This document shows positions 56,322 through 64,000 of a stretch of 64,000 bases of DNA, piece by piece (position 1 is the stretch's first letter; each line of letters begins with the position of its first letter). Position numbers and translations under genes: made by a program. This DNA comes from Psychrobacter arenosus (GTDB lineage Bacteria; Pseudomonadota; Gammaproteobacteria; Pseudomonadales; Moraxellaceae): positions 2,170,001-2,234,000 of the forward strand of contig NZ_LR884459.1 of NCBI RefSeq assembly GCF_904848165.1. Reading direction: 5' to 3'. Under the pieces are notes generated by a model. It saw only the letters and a list, made by a program, of their open reading frames with translations. It was not told the origin of the DNA and did no database searches.

Positions 56322-57170
56322 ATGTGCCAACTGCTCGCCATGAACAGCAAAAAACCTGCTGATATTCGCTTTTCTTTAACCGGCTTTCGCCGTCGTGGCG
56401 GCCTCACTGATGACCATATTGATGGCTTCGGCATTGCCTATTTTGAGCCGACTGGCCTACGGCATTATTGCGATGATCAGTCAGCGATGGACTCGCCAAT
56501 TGCAGAATTGGTGAGTAATTTACGCATCAAAGCGACCAACACTATCGTGCATATTCGCCAATCAGACGACAGCCTGCTAAGCAATGCCCATCCTTTTGTA
56601 CGGGAGATTTGGGGCGAGCCTTGGGTGTTTTCTCACAATGGCAAAATGACCATTCAAGATACTGATGATAGCGATCCTATTAAACAAGGTATCGCTAGCC
56701 ATTACTGCCCGGTTGGTGATACGGACTCTGAATTTGCTTTTTGTTATCTATTAAACCAACTCAAAGACAATTTCGAGCATAAGCCTGACGCCGAGACTCT
56801 ATATGCCTTTCTAACCGAGCAATGTCGTTTCCTAGCTGACTATGGCTTGTTTAATTGTCTGTTATCGAATGGTGACTGGCTGCTGTGCTATGCCAATACT
56901 TTATTGTTTTACGTTACGCGCCAAGCTCCATTTGGCTCAGCCACTCTAATCGATGCTGAGGTGACAATGGACTTTAGTCAAGTGAATGAGGCCGATGATG
57001 TCATGACAGTAGTGGCGACCACCCCATTGACTCAGGATGAGCATTGGCAGCAGCTGGCGGTAAATGAATGTCTGATTTTTAAAGACGGTAAAATTGACTA
57101 TCAAGAGGTGCCTAAGCCGCCAGTTTATCTCTCGATTGCAGAGGGGTTAGAGATTGCGCAGAATGCTTAG
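56322..57170 (+). CDS. Class II glutamine amidotransferase (YafJ-like), paralogue 1
   Basis: A 282-residue protein with nucleophile Cys2 (MCQLLAMNSKKPADIRFSLTGFRRRGG), HIDGFGIAYFE, and FSHNGKMTIQD. The usual IRKAT strand reads IRQSD, so the amide pocket differs from the paralogue at 59098. Family members are stand-alone glutaminase-type proteins of unknown substrate. It is divergent from hisF. Confidence 0.8.
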   Translation: MCQLLAMNSKKPADIRFSLTGFRRRGGLTDDHIDGFGIAYFEPTGLRHYCDDQSAMDSPIAELVSNLRIKATNTIVHIRQSDDSLLSNAHPFVREIWGEPWVFSHNGKMTIQDTDDSDPIKQGIASHYCPVGDTDSEFAFCYLLNQLKDNFEHKPDAETLYAFLTEQCRFLADYGLFNCLLSNGDWLLCYANTLLFYVTRQAPFGSATLIDAEVTMDFSQVNEADDVMTVVATTPLTQDEHWQQLAVNECLIFKDGKIDYQEVPKPPVYLSIAEGLEIAQNA

Positions 57171-57191
57171 GTAGGACTTGGTGATGCCGGA

Positions 57192-57222
57192 GTAGGGTGT
57201 GGTTAGCGTAGCGTAACCCACC
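57192..57222. repeat. REP-like palindromic motif
   Basis: GGTTAGCGTAGCGTAACCCACC is a near-palindrome resembling the GTGGGTTACGCTACGCTAACCCAC units scattered through many gammaproteobacterial genomes. Only one copy is seen here. Confidence 0.4.
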
Positions 57223-57509
57223 GATTTTATTGAAATTTCATTCAATGGCAGGTGTAAGGTATGCCCCGCGCACCAATAAATAACTGGTATTAATTTACCT
57301 TACAATATTCCTCATATACTCTGTAGTTCTCATTCAACTTCCCATATCCCCAGAAAAACTACCCTCATGCCAACTCGGTAGATGTCACAGCAGCGCTTTT
57401 CGGTATAATGGCTAAATAACCTTATTTTAGTAAATTAAAGTTTCAATCAATTATAGTTCTAATAAATCATAGGACTACTACATTAAGCCCGTTACCTAAG
57501 AGAGCCGCT
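57223..57509. other. Intergenic region before the homoserine kinase gene
   Basis: No ORF or strong hairpin seen in these 287 bp; presumably holds the promoter of the kinase gene. Confidence 0.4.
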
Positions 57510-58772
57510 ATGTCCGTGTATACCCATCTGAGCCAAGACCAGTTCACTGAATTTTGCCAAGCGTTTGGCGTCAATTTTGCCAAAGCCATCCCGATTACCC
57601 AAGGTATTAAAAACTCAAACTGGTTTATTCAGACCACGGAAGACGCCCTAAGCGGTGTAGAAAACAGCTACTCTTACGTGTTTACCTTATTTGAAGAGCG
57701 CCCACCTGAAGATATTGCGAAGATGGCGACAATCTTAAACAAGCTCAGCGGTAAGCTGCCGGTCGCTGCTCCCTTAGCTATCAAATCAAGCACTACTGAG
57801 GCAAATCAAGACGGCTCAGCAGAATATCTTATTCATTTCGAAGACAAAGCTATTACCTTAGTACCTTGCTTAGCGGGCACACACCCTACTAAGACGACTC
57901 CAAGCATGTGCCGCACGATGGGGCAGGCCTTGGCTGTATTGCATAATAGTTTACAGAGTTTAACCCCCGCCGAAGATTATGGGGTGCCCCTGTATCCGTG
58001 GGACCAAGTGCGCGACCGTGAAATCCAGTTTATGCCCGGTGACGAAGCCAAACTGATGCGCGATATCTGGCAAGGTTACGATGAGCTGCCTCTTGATAGC
58101 TTGCCACAAGGGTTATGCCATCTAGATATGTTTGCGGATAATACCTTGTGGGATTTGGCGGGCGGGCGTGAGACCTTGACCGGGTTGCTCGACTTTACCG
58201 AAGTGAGCGCTGAGCATTACGTTATGGACATTGCCATTACGATTAATGACTTCTGTACCACTTGGGGCGATGCCGAAGATGGCGAGACGGTCAACTTTGA
58301 TACAGCGAAGATGCAGGCCTTTTTAGACGGCTATAACAGCGAGCGCCCTTTGACCGAAGCGGAGCAACATGCGTTACCCGTCATGCTATCAATGGCCGCC
58401 GTAACTTTTTGGTTACTGCGCCTTAACGTGATCTACTATAACCGTGAGCAAGGTCGTACTGGCGATAATATCATGGTCAAAAACCCGGACCTGATGAAAC
58501 GTCTGGCCGCGTATCATTGGGGTAGAGTAGAGAAATTACGGGGTCTTAAATCGACCGTTTTTGTCTTAGAGCATGTCAGCCGTAAAGATGCTGATAGCGA
58601 CACTTATAATAACGATATGAAACTCATTGGTGTCTTTGCCACGGAGTCGCAAGCTCAAGCAGCGATTGAGCAATTAAAATCGCAACCGGGCTTTAAAGAC
58701 TATCCAGACGGCTTCCATATCGATGCGTACCCTCTCGGTCAAATTAATTGGCAAACTGGCTTTGGCGGTTAA
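57510..58772 (+). CDS. thrB: Homoserine kinase (ThrB type II) fused to a DUF7336-like domain
   Basis: A 420-residue protein. Residues 1-340 are a choline-kinase-like homoserine kinase: QGIKNSNWFIQTTEDA, the nucleotide loop YVFTLFEERPPEDI, LCHLDMFADNTLWD with the catalytic Asp, and LLDFTEVSAEHYVMDIA. The last 75 residues (VFVLEHVSRKDAD, LIGVFATESQAQAAIEQLK, GFHIDAYPLGQINWQTGFGG) form an extra domain of DUF7336 type. Threonine pathway enzyme; the extra domain's role is unknown. The usual length is about 315-320. Confidence 0.85.
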   Translation: MSVYTHLSQDQFTEFCQAFGVNFAKAIPITQGIKNSNWFIQTTEDALSGVENSYSYVFTLFEERPPEDIAKMATILNKLSGKLPVAAPLAIKSSTTEANQDGSAEYLIHFEDKAITLVPCLAGTHPTKTTPSMCRTMGQALAVLHNSLQSLTPAEDYGVPLYPWDQVRDREIQFMPGDEAKLMRDIWQGYDELPLDSLPQGLCHLDMFADNTLWDLAGGRETLTGLLDFTEVSAEHYVMDIAITINDFCTTWGDAEDGETVNFDTAKMQAFLDGYNSERPLTEAEQHALPVMLSMAAVTFWLLRLNVIYYNREQGRTGDNIMVKNPDLMKRLAAYHWGRVEKLRGLKSTVFVLEHVSRKDADSDTYNNDMKLIGVFATESQAQAAIEQLKSQPGFKDYPDGFHIDAYPLGQINWQTGFGG

Positions 58773-58836
58773 CCGTCACCACGTGCCCTATTCATTTTAA
58801 TTGCGCAAATACAGGGTTTATCCCAAGGAAGCCATA

Positions 58837-59097
58837 ATGACGAATCAAATTGACAACTGGCATAAGCTGGCGCGTTACGACACCAATATCCAAGGTGAGC
58901 TGCATGCGGGTCTGCTGCGTAATAATGGCCTAACGGTATCGCTGCAGTCGCTAAGCGGCATTCCGGGGATGAACTCGGGGGCAGTATTATGGGTACAAGA
59001 GGACGAATTGGCGCAGGCGCAGCGCATTTTAGACAGTATAGAAGTCAATAATGAAGCAGATGCGTTGGACGATAACGAACAGGATGGAAACGAATAA
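58837..59097 (+). CDS. DUF2007-like small protein
   Basis: An 86-residue protein with the DUF2007 pattern: WHKLARYDTNIQGELHAGLLRNNGLTVSLQS, then VLWVQEDELAQAQRILDSIE, and an acidic tail. ATG 58837 is chosen because AAGGAAG precedes it. Its stop abuts the ATG of the next gene, so the two are coupled. Confidence 0.7.
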   Translation: MTNQIDNWHKLARYDTNIQGELHAGLLRNNGLTVSLQSLSGIPGMNSGAVLWVQEDELAQAQRILDSIEVNNEADALDDNEQDGNE

Positions 59098-60120
59098 ATG
59101 TGTCAATTACTCGGTATGAATGCCAACACCCCAACCGATATTAGCTTTAGTTTTGCTGGATTTCGCCAGCGCGGCGGTATGACGGACCATCACGAAGATG
59201 GCTTTGGCATTGCGTTTTTTGAGCGCAGTGAGTGCGAGCCTTGCGATAGCAATGATTCTGAGGCTACTAGCAGCTTTAATAACTCTAGTTTTAATAGCTC
59301 CAGCTTTGGTAATAGTTCGAATAATAATGGTTTTAATGACAGCAGCGTTGATGGAGCTACGGTTGCGCAACGAGCGGCGACTGGATTGCGCTTATTCCAT
59401 GATAATAAACCCAGTCATTTATCCCCTGTAGCGGACTTGGTGCATAATTATCCGATTAAAGCCATCAATGTGATTTCGCATATTCGCAAGGCTACTCAAG
59501 GGCAAAACTGTTTAGCCAATACTCATCCCTTCGTCCGCGAAGTCTGGGGCGAGCAGTGGGTGTTTGCTCATAACGGTCAAATGAATGAGGCTTTTGTACG
59601 ACGTTGTGAGCGTCTGAAAAAAAATGGCAATGCAGAATATTGCCAACCCGTGGGCAATACGGACTCTGAAATGGCGTTTTGCTATCTCATTAACCGTTTG
59701 AAATCGACCTTTAAACAGCGCCCCGATGATGCGGCTCTATTTGCCTTTTTGACAGCTCAGTGCCGTTATTTGGCTGCTAATGGCCTCTTTAATTGCTTGT
59801 TATCCAATGGCAATTGGCAACTGGCTTATGCGGGCAGCTTGCTGTTTTATCTTACGCGCAAAGCTCCGTTTGGTGAGGCACGCCTAGCCGATGATGATTT
59901 AGCGATTAACTTTAGCGATGTCACCACCGATAAAGATAGAGTGACCATCTTAGTCACTATTCCCTTAACCAAAAATGAAAATTGGCAGCAGCTAGCGGTC
60001 AATGAGTGCGCGATATTTAAAGATGGCGAACTGGTGCATCAAGATCGCCCGAGTCAGCGTAAGTATCTGACGGTTGAGGAAGGGATTGCGATTGCTAAGT
60101 CGGTTGGGGCTAGTGTTTAG
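59098..60120 (+). CDS. Class II glutamine amidotransferase, paralogue 2 with Ser/Asn-rich insert
   Basis: A 340-residue relative of the protein at 56322. Cys2 is in MCQLLGMNANTPTDISFSFAGFRQRGG, the normal IRKATQGQ motif is kept, and FAHNGQMNEAFVRR follows. About 45 residues of Ser, Asn, Gly and Phe (after FFERSECEPCDSND) interrupt the domain between the first strand and the loop; the insert is likely disordered. It starts directly at the stop of the DUF2007 gene. Confidence 0.82.
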   Translation: MCQLLGMNANTPTDISFSFAGFRQRGGMTDHHEDGFGIAFFERSECEPCDSNDSEATSSFNNSSFNSSSFGNSSNNNGFNDSSVDGATVAQRAATGLRLFHDNKPSHLSPVADLVHNYPIKAINVISHIRKATQGQNCLANTHPFVREVWGEQWVFAHNGQMNEAFVRRCERLKKNGNAEYCQPVGNTDSEMAFCYLINRLKSTFKQRPDDAALFAFLTAQCRYLAANGLFNCLLSNGNWQLAYAGSLLFYLTRKAPFGEARLADDDLAINFSDVTTDKDRVTILVTIPLTKNENWQQLAVNECAIFKDGELVHQDRPSQRKYLTVEEGIAIAKSVGASV

Positions 60121-60149
60121 GGCGGCATAATGCTGGCTTAAATACGGGC

Positions 60150-60683
60150 CTAAACATACGGACCACAACACCGTTTAAACTTCTCACCTGACCCGCAAAG
60201 ACACGGTTGTTTTTGCGTCACGTTCATAGCGACAGTGGGGTCAAGAAAATACCATTTAATCGGTGTATTCTTACCCACTTGTTCTGTTGCTTTTACAAAA
60301 GTAGACAGCTCATGGTGCGCCTGTAGCCCTGCCGCTGAATTAAAATACGCTTTAAATTCCACTTGAGCATGGCGTTTGCCTAATTTTGCTAGGTGTTGCA
60401 CAATTTCCAGTCCCGCCCAATCGGTAGCAATCGCCCAGTCTTCGATAGCCGCTTTATCCAGTAACGCTTGCTGAGCGGGCAGGGTGGTCGCGACAATATA
60501 ATCAGGTAGTACTAACGCGAAAGCCGCATAACGCGAGCGCATCAGTATTTCAGCGGTTTCGGCAGCTCGCTCCCCTTTATGTAAGGGTTCGCAGCACTGC
60601 GAATACGGTAGCGGAGCCCCCAGAGTTTGAGTAATATTGGGGTTGAGTTGGCAGGGGCAGATAGCGTCAGTAGCAATGGTCAT
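60150..60683 (-). CDS. YchJ-like SEC-C motif protein (UPF0225)
   Basis: About 177 residues. It carries two SEC-C zinc motifs: CPCQLNPNITQ near the N-terminus, with a later QCCEPL, and CLCGSGEKFKRCCG at the C-terminus. The central part is the NTF2-like YchJ domain (RSRYAAFALVLPDYIVATTLP). ATG 60683 is preferred to the TTG at 60698. Function unknown, probably metal-binding. Confidence 0.82.
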   Translation of the reverse strand: MTIATDAICPCQLNPNITQTLGAPLPYSQCCEPLHKGERAAETAEILMRSRYAAFALVLPDYIVATTLPAQQALLDKAAIEDWAIATDWAGLEIVQHLAKLGKRHAQVEFKAYFNSAAGLQAHHELSTFVKATEQVGKNTPIKWYFLDPTVAMNVTQKQPCLCGSGEKFKRCCGPYV

Positions 60684-60735
60684 AAATAATCGATTCAATC
60701 CGGTAAATAGCAGTATTTAAAGCATAAAAGCGCAC

Positions 60736-61464
60736 TTATCTTATGGTCGAAGTCAGGCTACTAAACAGCTCTCTAGGCAATAAGCCATCTTTAAGAATCA
60801 TCCAAGTAATAGGGTCAGTCAATGTTGACCAAAACTCGGTGAAGGGAGGCGCAAACACAATGCCTACCGCCAGTAAGGCATACAGGCCAATATACCAGTA
60901 TCGGCCACTGTCGCTATAGAGCTTCATAGCAGTGCCTGAAGAGCGTTTGAGCCGGCTATTTAACAGGTCTACGCTGTAAGCCTCGTCCAAGCCTAGATGC
61001 ACCATAGAGCCGATAAACAAAAATAACCCATAAAACCAACTGGTCATAGCGGTGGTGTCGAGTAAGTAATAATTGAGCATGACCAATCCTAGCGCCAGTA
61101 CCCCCATATAAGGGACTGAATGGATGATGCCGCGGTGTACCGTGATCTTGGTAAAGACATGGAATATCCCATAGCGCATCAAGCCGTAGCCTGCCAGCCA
61201 AAGCGCCATTAGCGATAATAAGGACAGCTCGCTGCGCCAATGCATCACGAGGCTAAAGGCAAAGAATAAGGAGGCAAAATCAAAGCCTAGTTTAATCGGG
61301 GTAGAGTTGTCTGAGTCGATGTCGGGCAGCAAGCCCCCAATAGTACCGAGGGCTATACAAATTAAAAACTCATGGCCACCAAGTAAGCCCGCTTTATAGC
61401 CGACGATACCTAAGACTCCGCTGACCGCGAAAGCCCCATTCAGATGCGTTTTAAAATTTGCCAT
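60736..61464 (-). CDS. YdjM-like metal-dependent hydrolase membrane protein (DUF457)
   Basis: About 242 residues with four or five membrane spans. The start at ATG 61464 gives the usual opening MANFKTHLNGAFAVSGVLG; the longer frame from 61530 has no counterpart. LGTIGGLLPDIDSDNSTP and HRGIIHSVPY carry the acidic and His residues of the family, often called LexA-regulated or metal-dependent hydrolases. Membrane protein; activity unproven. Confidence 0.75.
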   Translation of the reverse strand: MANFKTHLNGAFAVSGVLGIVGYKAGLLGGHEFLICIALGTIGGLLPDIDSDNSTPIKLGFDFASLFFAFSLVMHWRSELSLLSLMALWLAGYGLMRYGIFHVFTKITVHRGIIHSVPYMGVLALGLVMLNYYLLDTTAMTSWFYGLFLFIGSMVHLGLDEAYSVDLLNSRLKRSSGTAMKLYSDSGRYWYIGLYALLAVGIVFAPPFTEFWSTLTDPITWMILKDGLLPRELFSSLTSTIR

Positions 61465-61671
61465 AGCGTGTGCCGTTATTGGGTCGTCAGAAAAAAACGC
61501 CTTATAATACCATGAGTTCAGCGCTAGCAACGTCTTAGCATAATATGCCCTAGTTCAAGGTTGGGATACCGTTGACTTGCTGCTGCTAGCCAGGATGCAC
61601 TTTACCTATTGCAGAGACTTTATTTACCCCTTCCTCTCATTCTATACAACTCCTATTGATAATTGATTGCT

Positions 61672-62631
61672 ATGACTAATTTATCTATATCTACTGCTCA
61701 TACTGCCCCCTCAAGCCCCCTCTCACCTATACAACAAGTCGATTGGCAAGCACCTTGGCTACAGCATTTGACCTACCAGCCCTTTATGGTAGACGCTACT
61801 GACGCAATAGCTCAGTCGTCTGTCTTCTCGAGCGTAGCCGCTTATTTAAATTATGGGTTAACTCAAGCAAAAGATAAGGCATTAATGGCTAAGGATAAGC
61901 TAAGCGAGACATCCAGCAATTCGGTTTTAACTTCAGGGCGCGGGCAGACCTTAAAGTTTGTCGCACAGGAGGATTTGCCAGAGGGTATGGCCTACGAAAC
62001 CTTTATCGCAACGACAGGTAGAGTGCCCACACGGGAAAATCTGCACGATTTATTCAACGGCAGTATTTGGCTGACTTTCCCGCAGAGTAAGGCGCTGCTC
62101 AATCGCTACCAAGCGCAAGCAATCGACGAGGCTGGTATTTCAGGCAGTCGCGGTCGAGTTCGCGATACCATCACGGTATTTGATGAAAATGGGGCAATTT
62201 TAGTCACCACAGATTCTGCTATTGGGGATGCGCTAGCAAATTTTGATTGGCAAAATTGTTTGGTACAGCCCCGAGCATTGTGGGATACCCCTATGCAGCC
62301 GAGTCCGAATGCACAAGCGAGCGTCTATATCTTTGGCCATGCTCTATTGGAGCAATTAATTGAACCGCGTAAGCCTCTGTGCGCCCATACGCTTATTTTA
62401 ACGGTTAGCCCAGCATTTTTTAGCTTGTCTACACCGCAGCGAATGGCGCAATTAGATAAAATATTAGCCGTTAAATTAGCAGAAATTCTGCGGGATGAAG
62501 CGGTCACGCCACGAGTTTTTTCGCCATTGCCTATCTTAGGGGTACCGCATTATTGGGCGGACAATGCTGATCCAAACTTTTATGACGATACTTTTGTTTT
62601 CCGTAGCGGCCGTCGCAACTCTAAAAAATAA
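61672..62631 (+). CDS. DUF3025 family protein
   Basis: About 319 residues. It shows the DUF3025 pattern: YETFIATTGRVPTRENLHDLFNGSIWLTFPQSKALLN, RDTITVFDENGAILVT, and a C-terminal LPILGVPHYWADNADPNFYDDTFVFR. The start is the ATG after TTGATTGCT. It lies upstream of acnA but 580 bp away. Function unknown. Confidence 0.8.
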   Translation: MTNLSISTAHTAPSSPLSPIQQVDWQAPWLQHLTYQPFMVDATDAIAQSSVFSSVAAYLNYGLTQAKDKALMAKDKLSETSSNSVLTSGRGQTLKFVAQEDLPEGMAYETFIATTGRVPTRENLHDLFNGSIWLTFPQSKALLNRYQAQAIDEAGISGSRGRVRDTITVFDENGAILVTTDSAIGDALANFDWQNCLVQPRALWDTPMQPSPNAQASVYIFGHALLEQLIEPRKPLCAHTLILTVSPAFFSLSTPQRMAQLDKILAVKLAEILRDEAVTPRVFSPLPILGVPHYWADNADPNFYDDTFVFRSGRRNSKK

Positions 62632-63211
62632 TCCTAAAAAGTAGCTCTAATAACTAGTAGGGTAGGCTGACTATATAAATCCAGTTTTCTGCTAAGCAAA
62701 TATTGGGAGGAGAGCTTTGAGACTATTGGCCATGTTACGATTCCGCAACCCATTCCCCCTCATCTGTCATTAACAAGATAGCGGTTATCTGCTATGGTAA
62801 GAAGATACCTAAATAAAATAATATTTAGAGAATCTAACTCAGATTGGCCGCTGATTTATGGGCTAATCTGTTGATGATTTTAGCGATGTTTTAACTTACC
62901 CGATGAATGGATTCATCCCATGCTCCAAGCTTAGTTTTAGGCTTATTAGACGCTCTAATTAACTGACTAAGCTATACAGTCCTCCTTTCAATAATGACCT
63001 TGAGTCCATTTCTATAGTCGCTAATCACTTAGTGAGTCACTGAACGATTTTGCTCGTATCTGCTATTTTCTTCTATACCGTTAGCAGTTTGGGTTTTAAC
63101 AGCCTAGCTGGTTTACTTATTAGCTTAGCGACAGCCCATCGTTTTATAGCCGACCCGCTACCATCAAGCCACCTTATAACTCTCTGCAATAATAAAGATA
63201 AGGAAGCCAAC
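62632..63211. other. Intergenic region upstream of acnA
   Basis: About 580 bp with no convincing gene. GGAGGAG at about 62705 precedes a 19-codon open frame from the TTG at 62717, too short to call. The last part must contain the acnA promoter. Confidence 0.45.
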
Positions 63212-64000
63212 ATGACCGATATTTTCAACGTAAAAGATACCCTAAACGTCGCTGGTAAGCCGCACGCTTATTACAGTCTCCCTAAACTTGCCCAGGTACA
63301 CGAGAATATTAACCGATTGCCTTTCTGTATGAAGGTGGTGTTAGAAAACCTGCTGCGTAATGAAGATGATGGCCAGTCTGTCGGCAAGAAACATATCGAT
63401 GCGGTCGCTAATTGGGATGCCGCTGCCGAGCCAAGCCAAGAGATTGCCTTTATGCCGGCGCGTGTAGTCTTGCAGGATTTCACGGGGGTGCCTTCAGTAG
63501 TCGATTTAGCAGCGATGCGCGATGCTATCGTAAAACTCGGTGGTAATGCCGAGCAAATTAACCCGTTTATTCCTAGTGAGTTGGTGGTCGATCACTCAGT
63601 TCAGGTCGATGTTTATGGCCGCGAAGACGCTTTAGACCTCAATAAAAAAATCGAATTTGAGCGCAATAATGAGCGTTACGAGTTTTTGCATTGGGGCAAG
63701 CAAGCTTTTAATAACTTCGTGGTGGTGCCACCAGCTACCGGTATCGTGCATCAGGTCAACCTTGAGTATTTAGCGCGTGTGGTTATGGCCGCTGAGCAAG
63801 ACGGTGAACTGGTCGCCTATCCGGATACAGTGTTTGGTACTGACAGCCATACTACGATGATTAATGGCATTGGCGTTTTAGGTTGGGGCGTTGGCGGTAT
63901 TGAAGCGGAAGCTGCGATGCTAGGTCAGGCGTCTTCGATGCTGATTCCACAAGTGGTGGGCTTTGAGCTGACCGGTAAATTGATGGAAGGCGTGACCGCG
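63212..64000 (+). CDS. acnA: Aconitate hydratase A, 3' end outside window
   Basis: 263 codons are open to the window edge. The start ATG at 63212 has AAGGAAG eight bases upstream. The N-terminus is typical of AcnA/IRP-type aconitase: [33 protein letters not shown], then [36 protein letters not shown], and [31 protein letters not shown] with substrate-contact residues. The cluster cysteines lie beyond the window. TCA cycle enzyme. Confidence 0.95.
   Translation, partial: MTDIFNVKDTLNVAGKPHAYYSLPKLAQVHENINRLPFCMKVVLENLLRNEDDGQSVGKKHIDAVANWDAAAEPSQEIAFMPARVVLQDFTGVPSVVDLAAMRDAIVKLGGNAEQINPFIPSELVVDHSVQVDVYGREDALDLNKKIEFERNNERYEFLHWGKQAFNNFVVVPPATGIVHQVNLEYLARVVMAAEQDGELVAYPDTVFGTDSHTTMINGIGVLGWGVGGIEAEAAMLGQASSMLIPQVVGFELTGKLMEGVTA

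Noticed and set aside
62717..62775. Short leader peptide gene upstream of acnA
   Set aside because: Only 19 codons from a TTG start, without regulatory codons or an attenuator hairpin.

Overview
The window looks like a chromosomal segment of a Moraxellaceae gammaproteobacterium, most likely Psychrobacter. This rests on protein relatedness recognised by eye (the MesX/MesD methionine synthase pair, a NusB with a long Ala/Glu/Pro tail, the glmU-glmS cluster, DUF3025 next to acnA), not on a database search. Core genes flank a 32.2 kb island that is visibly AT-richer than its surroundings.

Left core (1-14.86 kb): the 3' part of mesX, then mesD and a flavin reductase (folate-independent methionine synthesis); a TauE/SafE exporter; a bile-acid-symporter-like permease; a Fur-box promoter driving an iron or siderophore type ABC importer (permease, binding protein, ATPase); an EamA exporter; truC; aspA with a dicarboxylate/amino-acid symporter; and a LysR regulator.

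Island (14869-47066): a complete canonical Tn7-family transposon. It carries tnsABCDE, three TnsB-type repeats at each end, TGT/ACA termini and a 5-bp ATATA target duplication. It sits 25 bp beyond the glmS stop codon, the classical attTn7 position, and separates glmS from its own terminator, which now lies at the far end of the element. Cargo, from the left end: a zinc-ribbon protein with a divergent XRE regulator; a small ribbon-helix-helix-like protein under a double palindromic operator; a membrane Sel1 protein; a HEPN-motif protein; a reverse-strand operon of TIR protein, caspase-like protease, RyR-like protein, DUF6338 membrane protein and a small Pro/Asn-rich protein (resembling type IV Thoeris plus extra genes); and a type I restriction-modification system.

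A second mobile element (27547-38266) is nested in the restriction system. Three overlapping tyrosine-recombinase-fold genes and a small coiled-coil gene, in the order intA-tfp-intB-srap, match the strand-biased circularising integrative elements (SE). It splits hsdM exactly at the codons of the catalytic NPPY motif, and precise excision would restore hsdM. Its cargo (DEAH helicase, GIY-YIG protein, DUF3800 protein) is damaged by an IS3-family element that replaces the 5' ends of two divergent genes. hsdS has a frameshift and four 12-bp TAEL-type repeats; the TIR gene is also frameshifted.

Right core (47.07-64 kb): glmS, two small uncharacterised genes and glmU; pgpA, thiL, nusB, ribH and hisF; two class II glutamine amidotransferase paralogues around a homoserine-kinase-DUF7336 fusion and a DUF2007 gene; a YchJ-like SEC-C protein; a YdjM-like membrane protein; DUF3025; and the 5' part of acnA. 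No rRNA, tRNA or CRISPR array was recognised.
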